Made by a program: the position numbers and the translations under genes. Positions 50,419 to 59,868 of a DNA stretch of 64,000 nt are shown here, one piece after another. The stretch's first letter is position 1, and each line of letters opens with the position of its first letter. Source of the stretch: Lachnoclostridium sp. An181 (GTDB lineage Bacteria; Bacillota; Clostridia; Lachnospirales; Lachnospiraceae). The DNA is taken from NCBI RefSeq assembly GCF_002160325.1, contig NZ_NFKJ01000001.1, positions 1-64,000 of the forward strand, written 5' to 3'. The notes below the pieces were generated by a model. The model had not been told where the DNA came from. It worked only from the letters and a program-made list of their open reading frames with translations, and ran no database searches.

Positions 50419-51764
50419 TGCTCTCTCTCCCATGTCTGTATCACTTGCAGAACACTTTCCGCCAATATAGTGGCTTTGTCTGAAATCCGGAACAGCCGTT
50501 CCTTTTCCTCTATCCGTGGTTCAATATCCATAATTTTCAGTCCTTTTCTCACAGGATACCCTTCTTTTATGGCACCTCGCAGAAGACCGTCCATGGTAGC
50601 GGTAACTTCTGTCTCTCCAAGAAAGGCGAGTGTGTCACCTTTTTTCACTTTGTCACCGATGTGTCTCACATACCGGATATTGCCTTCTGCCGGAGCGTGG
50701 ATGACCCGTTCCTTAGAATAACCCATGATATCTCCCGGAATCCCGGTGTTTGGAAGTGCACTGCCCTTATAAAAAATCTTTCCAAGAGTCTCGCCGCGCA
50801 TAGTCTCAATGACTGCATCCACATCCTGTCCTGCCGTAAACCCGGGTCCAAGACCAATGGTCAGCGGGGCCATTCCTTTTCTTGTCCCAAGGTTTCGCTT
50901 GGCAAGAATTGCGTCTACGATAACCTCAGGTTCCCATTTTGGAATCTGTTCTCCCCAAGGGTCAATGACAACCGGAACCTTCTTTTCGATCCATCCTTTC
51001 CTGATATCCTCTTCTGTGCTGCAAAGAACAGATGTCACGCCTTCTACGCATTGAACACCTTCATACACAGCCTCACAAAAAGATACTTGTCTTCGGATGC
51101 ATGCCGGATCTTTTGTCTCCAACACAAGAACCCGGTACCCTTTCCTGAAAAGAAGATGAATGGTGCCGCTTGCCAGATCTCCGCCGCCGCGCACGACTAC
51201 AAGAGGGCTTTCGTCCATATCACGCAGTTCTTTTTCATCCGTTTCATAGAGGAACACATCTTCCATATGTCTTTTCACCACTGCTTTTCCTCCTTGATCT
51301 TTAGTAAGATTCAAAAGTTCTTCCCGGTAATCATCGCGAAATACCACGGGATTTCCGGGAACCCCACCATGGCAAATGCATCCAATGCCCTTGCCGGATA
51401 CAAAAAAATGTTCCAAAAATTTTTCCAGTGTCTCTGCCTTTAAAAACGGCTGATCGCACACAGAGAAGAGAAAAAAGTTTTCTTTCTTTTTCGCCTTCAC
51501 ACTCTCTAAAGCCAGGCGAACTGAATGGGAAATACCAAGCATTGGCTCCTTATTTTCGATAAATGTCCACTCATCCCCAAAGGCTGCTCTCAGTTTCGGA
51601 TACTGGCTTACCAAAATCGTCTCTGCACCATATTTCCTTTTTATTTTCTCCATTCTCTCCAGAGTATACGCATACATTTTTTTCCCGCCATAAGGGAAAA
51701 AAAGTTTATTAGAACCAAACCGGCTGCTGTTTCCAGCAGCCAGCAGTATGATATATAATTTCAT
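50406..51764 (-). CDS. MocA-like cytidylyltransferase fused to YqeB-type selenium hydroxylase protein
   Basis: The 452-residue chain combines two enzymes. Residues 1 to about 185 are a MobA/MocA-like nucleotidyltransferase with LLAAGNSSRFGSNKL and VCDQPFL, which would attach CMP to molybdopterin. Residues from about 190 are the EF2563/YqeB family, with VVRGGGDLASG and a C-terminal lipoyl-like region (HIGDKVKKGDTLAFLGE). YqeB occurs with selenium-dependent molybdenum hydroxylases. The fusion couples cofactor maturation steps in one chain. Its start lies directly after the molybdenum subunit stop (TAAATG). Confidence 0.9.
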   Translation of the reverse strand: MKLYIILLAAGNSSRFGSNKLFFPYGGKKMYAYTLERMEKIKRKYGAETILVSQYPKLRAAFGDEWTFIENKEPMLGISHSVRLALESVKAKKKENFFLFSVCDQPFLKAETLEKFLEHFFVSGKGIGCICHGGVPGNPVVFRDDYREELLNLTKDQGGKAVVKRHMEDVFLYETDEKELRDMDESPLVVVRGGGDLASGTIHLLFRKGYRVLVLETKDPACIRRQVSFCEAVYEGVQCVEGVTSVLCSTEEDIRKGWIEKKVPVVIDPWGEQIPKWEPEVIVDAILAKRNLGTRKGMAPLTIGLGPGFTAGQDVDAVIETMRGETLGKIFYKGSALPNTGIPGDIMGYSKERVIHAPAEGNIRYVRHIGDKVKKGDTLAFLGETEVTATMDGLLRGAIKEGYPVRKGLKIMDIEPRIEEKERLFRISDKATILAESVLQVIQTWEREQCIS

Positions 51765-54041
51765 TTACTGTTTTTTCATCCCATAATAAATTTTTTCCGG
51801 TGTGATCGGCAGCTCCCGAATTTTTGCTCCCACTGCATGGCTGATCGCGCTTGCAATGGCCGGTGATGGCGTGTTGATGACAATCTCGCCAATGGATTTT
51901 GCGCCAAACGGCCCTGTCGGCTCGTAGCTGCTCTCAAATTCCACCCTGATCTTTCCAACATCCAGCCTTGTAGGAATTTTATACTGCATAAAGGAATTGC
52001 TGTAGTTCTTTCCGCTTGAACTGTATACGACATCCTCGTAGAGAGCCATTCCAATGCCCTGGGCAATCCCGCCCTCCACCTGCACTCTTGCCAGATTCGG
52101 GTTGATCGGTGTGCCGCAGTCCACAACTGCCACATAGTCGATAAGGGTGGCCTTCCCGGTCTCCGTGTCGACTTCCACTTCCGCCATGCCAACCATGAAC
52201 GGAGGCGGGGAAACCGGCGAACTGTGTGCCTCAGAGGCACTTAATGAATCCTCATTATTGCACATTACGCGATTTCCGATATCCCTCAGCGTAATCTCTC
52301 TTTGATCTTTTAAACTGTACACTTTTTTGCCGTCAAACTCCAGCTCTTCTTCCGTGCAGTCCAGATACTTTGCGGCCTTAAAGATGATTTTTTTCTTCAG
52401 AGATTCACAAGTCTTGATAACCGCCATTCCGGTCACGTAGGTTGTGCTGGACGCATAGGAGCCTGTATCATACGGGGAAATATCCGTGTCAACACCAGAT
52501 ACAACAATATCATCCACAGAACAGTTCATACACTCTGCCGCCATCTGTGCCAGTATCGTGTCGCATCCGGTTCCCATATCTGAAGCGCCGATCATAAGGC
52601 TGTAGAATCCATCATCGTTGACTTTCATGGCAACAGATCCGGTATCCACTGCGGAAATCCCGGAACCCTGCATCGCCATGGCAACACCAACACCGCGGAC
52701 TTTTCCGTTTCCCATATCCTTACACGGATACTTTTCATCCCAGTGCATCATCTCTTTTGCCTTTGCCATACAGCGGTCCAGCGCACAACTGTTTGCCGTC
52801 TCGCCATAATATGCAGGCATGACTTCTCCTTCTTTCACCATGTTTTTCTCGCGCAGCACAACCGGGTCCACACCTATCTTTTCCGCCAGCTCATTGACTG
52901 CTGATTCCACTGCAAAGATTCCCTGTGTGGCTCCATATCCGCGGTAGGCGCCTGCAGACATCACATTTGTGTAGACCACATCATATGAGAAACGGAACGC
53001 ATCCAGACCGCCGTAGAGCGGAATGGATTTATGTCCGGACAATCCCACGGTTGTTGGTCCGTGCTCGCCGAACGCACCAGTGTTGGAGAGTGTATACACA
53101 TCAATTCCTCTGATCTTTCCGCTTTTATCAGCTCCTACACGCACCTTGATCTCCATCTCATGTCTTGGCGAGGAGGCGATTTGTGATTCTTCCCTTGTAA
53201 AAATAATTTTGGCAGGTTTACCTGTCTTCCATGTCACAAGTGCAGGGTAAACTTCAGAGACAGACGTCTGTTTTGCCCCAAATCCTCCGCCGATACGGGG
53301 TTTTACCACGCGCACCTTGGATTTTGGAATGCAAAGTGCGTTTGCGAGAATTCTTCTTACATGGAACGTAACCTGGGTGGATGATACCACATTAAGTCTT
53401 CCGTACACATCCATATACGTATAGGTGCGGAAAGTCTCCATCATGGCCTGCTGACACGCTTTTGTGTGGTATGTCTGCTCCACCACATAGTCACAATTTT
53501 TCAGCACTTCATCGATATCGCCCTTTTCATCCTTTCCGCAGGCGCAAAGATTTCTTTTATTGTCAGCCCCAACCGGGCATAAGCTTTTCCAATTTTCTTC
53601 CGGATGGACAAGAATATCATTGTCCTTGGCCTTTCGAAAGTCTAGGACCGGCTCCAAAATTTCGTATTCCACTTTGATCATTTTCATGGCCTGCGTCACA
53701 CACGCTTTGTCTTTTCCTGCCACAATGGCAACAGCGTCTCCGACAAACCGCACACGCTTGTCCAAGATCAACCGGTCATAAGGACTTGGCTCCGGATACG
53801 TCTGTCCTGCCATCGTAAAACGCTCGTCCGGACAGTCTTCATAGGTCAGAATGCATTCAATTCCCGGTACTTTCAATGCCCTTGTCTTGTCAATGGATTT
53901 GATGAGTGCATGTGCATGGGGACTTCTAAGAATTTTCACTTCCAGACAGTCCTTTGGCGCCAGATCATCCGTATACACCGGCTTTCCGGTCACCAAAGCT
54001 TTTGCATCCACTTTTGGTATTGCCTGATTTACCACCTGCAT
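51765..54041 (-). CDS. xdhA: Xanthine dehydrogenase-type molybdenum-binding subunit
   Basis: The 758-residue protein is the large catalytic subunit of a molybdenum hydroxylase. Molybdopterin-contact regions are visible as GGGFGAKQT, AGAYRGYGATQ and AMQGSGISAVDTGS. The catalytic glutamate is in GAKSIGEIVINTP near the C terminus. With its FeS and FAD partners it would oxidise hypoxanthine or xanthine, or run in reverse in anaerobic purine metabolism. No in-frame UGA is present; selenium in this group is a labile cofactor ligand, not selenocysteine. The purine substrate is inferred from the xpt gene next door and from the gene family. Confidence 0.92.
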   Translation of the reverse strand: MQVVNQAIPKVDAKALVTGKPVYTDDLAPKDCLEVKILRSPHAHALIKSIDKTRALKVPGIECILTYEDCPDERFTMAGQTYPEPSPYDRLILDKRVRFVGDAVAIVAGKDKACVTQAMKMIKVEYEILEPVLDFRKAKDNDILVHPEENWKSLCPVGADNKRNLCACGKDEKGDIDEVLKNCDYVVEQTYHTKACQQAMMETFRTYTYMDVYGRLNVVSSTQVTFHVRRILANALCIPKSKVRVVKPRIGGGFGAKQTSVSEVYPALVTWKTGKPAKIIFTREESQIASSPRHEMEIKVRVGADKSGKIRGIDVYTLSNTGAFGEHGPTTVGLSGHKSIPLYGGLDAFRFSYDVVYTNVMSAGAYRGYGATQGIFAVESAVNELAEKIGVDPVVLREKNMVKEGEVMPAYYGETANSCALDRCMAKAKEMMHWDEKYPCKDMGNGKVRGVGVAMAMQGSGISAVDTGSVAMKVNDDGFYSLMIGASDMGTGCDTILAQMAAECMNCSVDDIVVSGVDTDISPYDTGSYASSTTYVTGMAVIKTCESLKKKIIFKAAKYLDCTEEELEFDGKKVYSLKDQREITLRDIGNRVMCNNEDSLSASEAHSSPVSPPPFMVGMAEVEVDTETGKATLIDYVAVVDCGTPINPNLARVQVEGGIAQGIGMALYEDVVYSSSGKNYSNSFMQYKIPTRLDVGKIRVEFESSYEPTGPFGAKSIGEIVINTPSPAIASAISHAVGAKIRELPITPEKIYYGMKKQ

Positions 54042-54503
54042 TTATCTGTCCTCCCTCTTTGTTTTGATGTATTTTTCCACGGCCCTCATCTGTCCCATAT
54101 ACCCGGAGCACCGGCAGAGGTTGCCGGATAAATATTCTTTGATTTCTTCCATATCCGGCTCGTCAAGTTCCCTGGCCATAGCCAGCACGTTCATGATGAA
54201 CCCCGGAGAACAGAATCCGCACTGCTCTGCGCCTTCCGCTGCAAGAAATTCACCGAACTCTTCCGCTTCTTTTTGCAGACCTTCCAGCGTGAAAACTTCC
54301 CGCCCCTCTACCCTTGCGGCGAGAATGGAACAGGAAAGACTTGGTTTTCCGTCCAGCATCACTGTACAAAGACCACAGTTCGTTGTCTCACAGCCACATT
54401 TTACACTGTAGCATCCTTCCTCTCTTAAAAGGTCGTACAGCAGGGTGTCCGCTTTTATTTCGGCCGCAACCGGCTTTCCATTCAAATTAAACTTTACTTC
54501 CAT
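54042..54503 (-). CDS. Xanthine dehydrogenase-type 2Fe-2S subunit
   Basis: The 153-residue protein carries two [2Fe-2S] sites: a plant-type CGCETTNCGLC near residues 37-47 and the C-terminal pair CGFC and CRCSGY. It passes electrons from the molybdenum centre to the FAD subunit. It is encoded between the FAD and molybdenum subunits with very short spacing, the usual order for the three-subunit enzyme. Confidence 0.95.
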   Translation of the reverse strand: MEVKFNLNGKPVAAEIKADTLLYDLLREEGCYSVKCGCETTNCGLCTVMLDGKPSLSCSILAARVEGREVFTLEGLQKEAEEFGEFLAAEGAEQCGFCSPGFIMNVLAMARELDEPDMEEIKEYLSGNLCRCSGYMGQMRAVEKYIKTKREDR

Positions 54504-54507
54504 CTTC

Positions 54508-55278
54508 CTATCCTTCCATTATCTTCTCAATTCCTCGACGAATCAGCACGCCGGCAATCTGTCTTCGATACGCTTCCCCTGCACGCATATTGCTGCCAAA
54601 TGGGACAGCCTTGGCTGATTTCCTGGCAAAGTCCCCTGCCTCTTCTTTTTTCGGACAGACATCCTCCAAAAGAATTGCTTTCATTGGCCTTGCGCCAACA
54701 GAACAGAAGATCTTTTCTCCCTTTATGGCAACTGCACATGCCACAAGCGGGAAATCTGTGGCTGCGGCACGTTCCGACATATACACGACCTTCCTTTGAT
54801 CCTTTTTGACATGGATACTTACAAGAATATCATTGTCCCGTTTCATCTGTATAAATTCTTTAAGAGGTATGATTCCTCCCCTGAATAATTCCACATAAGC
54901 ATCCATAGCCAGAAAACAAGTGAGTACATCTGAGAAACCAAACCTTCCAAAAATACTGCCGCCCACAGTCGCGCCGTTGCGGAACTGTACTCCCACGATG
55001 TGGCGCACACTCTCCTTTACCGCACCGTCGAAATAGCGTGCCAGCCCTTCGTGCAGCTCCAACTCTCTTAATGTACACATGGCTCCAATGCGAAATTCTT
55101 CTTCATCCTCCTCAATATAGTCCAGGCCAAGACCAGACAGGTCAATGGCTGTCTGTACTCTCCCTGCTCCAAGTCTTAGCCACATCATCCCGCCAAGCAC
55201 ACGGTTGGTCCGCTTTTGATTCAATTCATAGGCCTCCTGGAGGCTTGATACTTTTACATAATTGTTGATCGTAATCAA
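54508..55278 (-). CDS. xdhB: Xanthine dehydrogenase-type FAD-binding subunit
   Basis: The 256-residue protein has the FAD-binding VGGSIFGRFGFSD (GATVGGSIFG) near residues 103-113, as in CoxM and XdhB. It hands electrons from the FeS subunit to NAD or another carrier. It begins with a TTG codon (55276-55278), seven bases after an AAGGAG site, with no ATG nearby. It is the first gene of the minus-strand xdh operon, with the promoter at 55333-55362. Confidence 0.92.
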   Translation of the reverse strand: MITINNYVKVSSLQEAYELNQKRTNRVLGGMMWLRLGAGRVQTAIDLSGLGLDYIEEDEEEFRIGAMCTLRELELHEGLARYFDGAVKESVRHIVGVQFRNGATVGGSIFGRFGFSDVLTCFLAMDAYVELFRGGIIPLKEFIQMKRDNDILVSIHVKKDQRKVVYMSERAAATDFPLVACAVAIKGEKIFCSVGARPMKAILLEDVCPKKEEAGDFARKSAKAVPFGSNMRAGEAYRRQIAGVLIRRGIEKIMEG

Positions 55279-55332
55279 AAGAATTCTCCTTCCCGTCCTA
55301 TTTGGACGTTATCTTCATACTTTATTCATCTT

Positions 55333-55362
55333 AACATAAGTAGCCCGACTCCTCAATGTCAA
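55333..55362 (-). promoter_or_regulatory. Promoter of the xdh operon
   Basis: TTGACA (55357-55362), an 18-base spacer and TATGTT (55333-55338). A small CGTCC-AAATA-GGACG hairpin near 55295-55310 lies in the leader just before the ribosome binding site. Confidence 0.65.
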
Positions 55363-55406
55363 AACTTTCACTTTCTCTGTTTTTCGACAGAAACTACAAT
55401 TTTTCA

Positions 55407-55435
55407 TTGAAAAACAAATTCCAATAGAGTATGAT
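55407..55435 (+). promoter_or_regulatory. xpt: Promoter of xpt
   Basis: TTGAAA (55407-55412), a 17-base spacer and TATGAT (55430-55435) on the plus strand, divergent from the xdh promoter. The leader is short and holds no purine riboswitch. Confidence 0.7.
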
Positions 55436-55479
55436 GTATAACAAAACAATCTAAACCACGAGGAAGGAATAACGAAACT

Positions 55480-56052
55480 ATGCAGCTTTTAAAAGAAAGG
55501 ATTTTAAAAGATGGTGTTGTGAAACCTGGCAATGTACTGAAAGTTGACAGCTTTTTGAACCATCAGATGGACATTGATTTGATTAATGAAATCGGCAAGG
55601 AGTTCCGCCGCCGTTTTCCAAGTGATAAAATCACGAAAATTCTTACCATCGAGGCATCCGGTATCGGTATCGCCTGTATTGCCGCACAGTATTTCCATGT
55701 ACCGGTAGTATTCGCCAAAAAGGCACAGAGTATCAATATCGACGGAGAAGTTTACCACTCCAAAGTGGAATCGTTCACCCACAAACGAGTTTACGATGTG
55801 ATCCTTTCCAAGAAATTTTTGAATTCCGATGACCATGTACTTATTATTGATGATTTTCTTGCGAACGGATGCGCAATGCTTGGACTTTTAGAGCTTGTCC
55901 GAGAGGCAGGAGCAGGCATTGAGGGGGCAGGTGTTGTGATTGAGAAAGGATTTCAGGAAGGTGGAAAGAAAATCCGCGGACAAGGGGTCCGTCTGGAATC
56001 CCTCGCCATCATTGATTCCATGACAGACGACAGCCTGGCTTTTCAGGAATAA
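55480..56052 (+). CDS. xpt: Xanthine phosphoribosyltransferase
   Basis: The 190-residue enzyme converts xanthine and PRPP to XMP. It has MQLLKERIL and [12 protein letters not shown] at the N terminus and the PRPP motif [13 protein letters not shown] near residues 124-136, all as in B. subtilis Xpt. It is divergent from the xdh operon, which would supply or remove xanthine. A GAGGAAGG site precedes the ATG. In B. subtilis xpt has a guanine riboswitch, but none is visible here. Confidence 0.96.
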   Translation: MQLLKERILKDGVVKPGNVLKVDSFLNHQMDIDLINEIGKEFRRRFPSDKITKILTIEASGIGIACIAAQYFHVPVVFAKKAQSINIDGEVYHSKVESFTHKRVYDVILSKKFLNSDDHVLIIDDFLANGCAMLGLLELVREAGAGIEGAGVVIEKGFQEGGKKIRGQGVRLESLAIIDSMTDDSLAFQE

Positions 56053-56061
56053 AGACAAAAG

Positions 56062-56099
56062 AGGACATCGCCATTCTGATATGGCAGATGTCCTTTTTT
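56062..56099 (+). terminator. Terminator of xpt
   Basis: An imperfect stem of AGGACATC/GATGTCCT plus CCAT/ATGG (56062-56094) is followed by TTTTTT at 56094-56099, ten bases after the xpt stop. Confidence 0.85.
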
Positions 56100-56112
56100 A
56101 CTTTATGTAAAT

Positions 56113-56697
56113 CTACTCTTCTGCTGTGCAAAGCTCTTGTTTCAGTTCTTCAAATTCTGATTTTTCTTCTCTCTTTTCCCTGTGCAAGGTTCTGACAAAA
56201 TCAATAAGGTACACAATAACAATCAAGGTTCCGATACTTCTTCCGAATTTTTGAGGTATCATATTGACAATTCCGGCCACGGCCTTGTGAAGAAAAGCAA
56301 ACAAGAATAAACTGTAAAACCCCCATGCAATGGAGCTTTCCAGGCATAAAATCCCTTTGTAATTAAACGGCTTTTCCCGGTAATCCCACCAGATTTCACC
56401 GAAAAGTTTTTTCATGATGACTGCGGTCACAAACTCAATCGCTGTAGCCAAAAATGAGCCGAGAATAAAAAGCTTGACCGGATGTTGGCTTACGGGTTCC
56501 AGGACAAAAAATACGGTGAGCGCACCCACCCCGTATATCGGACAGATCGGGCTCTTTGCAAAGCCGCGGTTCGTCCATTTTTTGTTACAGTACGACATGT
56601 ACAATGACTCCACGCACCATCCCAATATACTGTACGCCAAAAACCAGAGTACTACGTGGTACGCGTCAACTCCAAATATATTCTGATTCCACAACAT
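56113..56697 (-). CDS. Putative CmpB-like membrane protein (ABC_trans_CmpB family)
   Basis: The 194-residue protein has about five membrane segments. The motifs LGWCVESLYMSY and NRGFAKSPICPIYGVG are those of the family named putative ABC-transporter type IV. Its transport role is not proven. The C terminus is acidic and helical (REEKSEFEELKQEL). It lies downstream of rpsU with a terminator in between, so it may be expressed weakly by read-through. A GCGGG-CAAG-CCCGC hairpin sits at 56718-56731 before its ribosome binding site. Confidence 0.8.
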   Translation of the reverse strand: MLWNQNIFGVDAYHVVLWFLAYSILGWCVESLYMSYCNKKWTNRGFAKSPICPIYGVGALTVFFVLEPVSQHPVKLFILGSFLATAIEFVTAVIMKKLFGEIWWDYREKPFNYKGILCLESSIAWGFYSLFLFAFLHKAVAGIVNMIPQKFGRSIGTLIVIVYLIDFVRTLHREKREEKSEFEELKQELCTAEE

Positions 56698-56757
56698 AAA
56701 TTAACCTCTCAAACAAAGCGGGCAAGCCCGCAACACAAATGTTCCTGATAGTAAAAA

Positions 56758-56780
56758 TGGAGTGTTTTGTCAACACTCCA
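56758..56780 (-). terminator. Terminator after rpsU
   Basis: TGGAGTGTT and AACACTCCA pair perfectly over nine bases around a five-base loop. The minus strand continues with TTTTTAC. Confidence 0.85.
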
Positions 56781-56796
56781 CTTTTTCCTGCACATA

Positions 56797-56973
56797 TTAA
56801 TTATATTTACGTTTTCTTGCTGCTTCGGATTTCTTTTTACGTCTTACGCTTGGTTTTTCGTAATGTTCTCTTTTACGAATCTCCTGCTGGATTCCAGCTT
56901 TAGCGCAACTTCTTTTGAATCTTCTTAAAGCGCTATCCAACGTCTCATTATCTTTTACGATTACATTTGACAT
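56797..56973 (-). CDS. rpsU: 30S ribosomal protein S21
   Basis: This 58-residue protein reads [20 protein letters not shown] onward and ends in a strongly basic tail ([14 protein letters not shown]). Length, the SALRRFKR block and the CAKAGI block match bacterial S21, which sits near the anti-Shine-Dalgarno end of 16S rRNA. It lies about 90 bases downstream of alaS on the same strand. The start is preceded by an AGGTG site. Confidence 0.97.
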   Translation of the reverse strand: MSNVIVKDNETLDSALRRFKRSCAKAGIQQEIRKREHYEKPSVRRKKKSEAARKRKYN

Positions 56974-57067
56974 AGTCTCACACCTAACCTCCCTCCAGTC
57001 CTATATTGTGCATCATACGACTGTTCGGGTATTTTTATTGCACTATCTGATATTATACCAGATTTTT

Positions 57068-59710
57068 TTATTTCGTCAATAGTTTTTCCAAATTTTCCTC
57101 TGCTTTTGCCAGAGCTTCGTCGATTCCGGCAGGGTTTTTCCCTCCTGCCTGTGCCATGTTCGGGCGTCCTCCTCCGCCGCCTCCTACAAAGGATGCGATT
57201 GCTTTGATCAGATTTCCTGCATGTGCACCTGCTTTTACCGCTCCATCCGTTGCTGTGGCCATCAGGTTGACTTTGCCATCATTTTCGGATGCAATGACTA
57301 TAACACCTTCTCCCAGCTTTTCTTTGAGCTGATCCCCAAGATCACGAAGTCCGTTCATATCCACGCCTGCAACTTTGACTGCCAAAAACTTCATGCCTTT
57401 AACTTCTTTCACCTGGTCCATGACATCTCCCATAGCATCTTTTGCAAGTTTGCTCTTTAAGCTTTCCACTTCGCTGTGCAACGCTTTGTTGTCTGCCATA
57501 AGATGCGCGATTTTTTCTGCCAGGTTGTCTGGGGTCGCTTTCAAAAGTTTTGCGGCTTCTAAAAATTTTTCTTCTAATGTATCAAAATAATTCATCAATC
57601 CTTGGGATGTGAGCGCCTCAATTCTGCGCACTCCGGCTGCCACACCTGTCTCGGAGATGATTTTGAATGTACCGATCTCACTTGTGTTTGCCACATGGGT
57701 TCCTCCGCAGAACTCAATGGAATAATCACCCATATTGACAACGCGCACGATATCCCCATATTTTTCTCCAAACAATGCCTGCGCTCCGGTCTTTTTTGCC
57801 TCTTCGATCGGCATGTCCTTTATCACGACTGGATAAGAAGCTGCAATCGCATCGTTCACCAATCTCTCCGTCTCTTTAATCTCTTGTGGCGTCATGGCAG
57901 AGAAATGGGTAAAGTCAAAGCGGAGTCTGTCCGCATTGTTCAGGGAACCTGCCTGCTCGACATGAGTTCCAAGCACAGTGCGCAATGCTTTCTGAAGGAG
58001 ATGGGTCGCACTATGGTTTCTTGCGCCAAGCGCTCTTCTCTCTTTATCAACTTCCAAAGTTACTTCATCGCTGCTTTTTATCATACCGGATACCACTTTC
58101 CCGATGTGTCCGATTTTTCCACCGCGCAGTTTAATGGTGTCTTCCACCTGGAATACACCGTCTTTTCCACGTATCATCCCATGGTCTGCCTCCTGTCCTC
58201 CGCTTGTGGCGTAGAACGGTGTCTCTTCCACAAAAACAGTGCCTGTCTGCCCGTCAGAGAGCGCATCCACAAGCTCGCTCTCCGTTGCAAGAACAGTCAC
58301 CTTGGACTTCCAGGAGAGATTGTCATATCCCACAAACCTGGAGGTGACGGAAGGATCAATGGATTCATACACCGTTACATCCGCCCCCATGTAATTGGTA
58401 ACTTCACGGGCATCTCTTGCCTTCTTCCTCTGAACCTCCATGGCCTGGCGGAATCCTTCCTCGTCAATGCGAAGTCCCTTTTCTTCCATAATTTCCTTTG
58501 TAAGATCAAGTGGGAAACCGTATGTGTCGTAAAGTTTGAATGCGTTTTCACCGGACAGAGTCTTCTCGCCTTTTTTCAGCATTTCTTTTTCCATCTCTTT
58601 TAAGATGCCAAGCCCCTGGTCAATGGTTTTGTTGAACTGTTCTTCCTCTTTTGCGATTACGTTGAGAATGAAATCTTTCTTTTCCTCCAATTCCGGATAC
58701 CCGTCTTTGGAACCTGCGATGACAGTCTCACTTAATTTTGGCAGGAACTCTCCTTCAATGCCCAGCAGCCTTCCATGACGGCATGCACGCCTTAAAAGTC
58801 TTCGAAGAACATATCCTCTTCCTTCATTGGATGGCATGATTCCATCGGAAATCATAAATGTTACGGAGCGGATATGATCTGTGATGACACGGATGGACAC
58901 GTCTGTATCGTATTCTTTTCCGTACTCTTTTCCGGCGATTTCACATACATGGTCTCTCAGCGCTTTGATCGTGTCCACATCAAAAATGGAGTCCACATCC
59001 TGAACAACGGATGCAAGTCTTTCCAAGCCCATTCCAGTATCAATGTTTTTCTGCTCCAGCTCACTGTAATGTCCTTCCCCGTCATTGTCAAACTGGGTAA
59101 ATACATTATTCCAGATCTCCATGTAACGGTCACAGTCACATCCAACGGTACATCCAGGTTTTCCGCATCCATATTTTTCTCCGCGGTCATAGTAGATTTC
59201 TGAACATGGTCCGCAAGGTCCTGCGCCGTGCTCCCAGAAATTGTCCTCTTTTCCAAAACGGAAAATTCGTTCTTTTGGAATGCCCATCTCTTTGTTCCAG
59301 ATTTCAAAAGCCTCGTCATCGTCCACATATACGGATGGATACAATCTGTCTGCATCCAGCCCTACAACTTCTGTCAAAAATTCCCAGGACCAGTGAATCG
59401 CCTCTTTTTTAAAATAATCCCCAAAAGAAAAATTCCCGAGCATTTCAAAAAAAGTACCGTGTCTTGCAGTCTTTCCTACGTTTTCGATATCCCCTGTACG
59501 GATACATTTCTGACAGGTTGTCACACGTTTTTTCGGCGGAATCTCCTGCCCTGTAAAATATGGTTTCAAAGGTGCCATACCTGAGTTGATCAACAGAAGA
59601 CTTTTGTCGTTGTGCGGCACCAGAGAAAAGCTTTTCATAGCCAAATGGTCTTTACTCTCAAAGAACTCCAGAAACATTTTCCGAAGTTCATTTACTCCAT
59701 ATGCTTTCAT
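57068..59710 (-). CDS. alaS: Alanyl-tRNA synthetase
   Basis: The 880-residue class II enzyme charges tRNA-Ala. The catalytic part has RHGTFFEMLGNFSFGDYFK-like motif 2. The editing domain has RNHSATHLLQKAL (HxxxH) and later GGTHVANT, which hydrolyses Ser- and Gly-tRNA-Ala. The C-terminal C-Ala domain ends with a glycine run (FVGGGGGGRPNMAQAGG). Everything needed is present. It has a consensus promoter and no T-box leader, unlike the trp operon. Confidence 0.98.
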   Translation of the reverse strand: MKAYGVNELRKMFLEFFESKDHLAMKSFSLVPHNDKSLLLINSGMAPLKPYFTGQEIPPKKRVTTCQKCIRTGDIENVGKTARHGTFFEMLGNFSFGDYFKKEAIHWSWEFLTEVVGLDADRLYPSVYVDDDEAFEIWNKEMGIPKERIFRFGKEDNFWEHGAGPCGPCSEIYYDRGEKYGCGKPGCTVGCDCDRYMEIWNNVFTQFDNDGEGHYSELEQKNIDTGMGLERLASVVQDVDSIFDVDTIKALRDHVCEIAGKEYGKEYDTDVSIRVITDHIRSVTFMISDGIMPSNEGRGYVLRRLLRRACRHGRLLGIEGEFLPKLSETVIAGSKDGYPELEEKKDFILNVIAKEEEQFNKTIDQGLGILKEMEKEMLKKGEKTLSGENAFKLYDTYGFPLDLTKEIMEEKGLRIDEEGFRQAMEVQRKKARDAREVTNYMGADVTVYESIDPSVTSRFVGYDNLSWKSKVTVLATESELVDALSDGQTGTVFVEETPFYATSGGQEADHGMIRGKDGVFQVEDTIKLRGGKIGHIGKVVSGMIKSSDEVTLEVDKERRALGARNHSATHLLQKALRTVLGTHVEQAGSLNNADRLRFDFTHFSAMTPQEIKETERLVNDAIAASYPVVIKDMPIEEAKKTGAQALFGEKYGDIVRVVNMGDYSIEFCGGTHVANTSEIGTFKIISETGVAAGVRRIEALTSQGLMNYFDTLEEKFLEAAKLLKATPDNLAEKIAHLMADNKALHSEVESLKSKLAKDAMGDVMDQVKEVKGMKFLAVKVAGVDMNGLRDLGDQLKEKLGEGVIVIASENDGKVNLMATATDGAVKAGAHAGNLIKAIASFVGGGGGGRPNMAQAGGKNPAGIDEALAKAEENLEKLLTK

Positions 59711-59773
59711 ATTGTTCCTCCTCTATTGTTCCATTCTCCTAATCTTCAGTCTTTAAAAAACCCAATATGCATA

Positions 59774-59802
59774 ATTATAAAGAGGAACCTTTCTTTTGTC
59801 AA
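59774..59802 (-). promoter_or_regulatory. alaS: Consensus promoter of alaS
   Basis: TTGACA (59797-59802), a 17-base spacer and TATAAT (59774-59779): both boxes are perfect. The leader is about 60 bases, and AGGAGG precedes the start. Confidence 0.88.
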
Positions 59803-59830
59803 TGAATGTCCCCTCTTTTCCTCACAGCAC

Positions 59831-59863
59831 AAAAATGCCGCGGACGCTGTAAGTCCACGGCAT
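59831..59863 (-). terminator. Terminator of the hydrogenase operon
   Basis: ATGCCG-C-GGAC pairs with GTCC-A-CGGCAT (59835-59863, one mismatch). On the minus strand the stem is followed by TTTTTG. It lies just after the small membrane protein gene. Confidence 0.85.
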
Positions 59864-59868
59864 CTGCC

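Noticed and set aside
50661-51443. Plus-strand frame of 260 codons
   Set aside because: Antisense shadow of the MocA-YqeB fusion gene.
51765-54041. Selenocysteine in the molybdenum subunit
   Set aside because: The frame is open without an internal TGA; selenium in this enzyme group is a cofactor ligand.
55279-55479. Guanine or xanthine riboswitch before xpt
   Set aside because: The conserved loop sequences of the purine aptamer are absent on both strands, and the space after the promoter is too short.
57602-58603. Long plus-strand frame of 333 codons
   Set aside because: It is antisense to alaS, has no protein-like character or ribosome binding site, and alaS is clearly coding.
59711-59830. 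Alanine T-box before alaS
   Set aside because: No T-box sequence or terminator is present; the leader is only about 60 bases after a consensus promoter.
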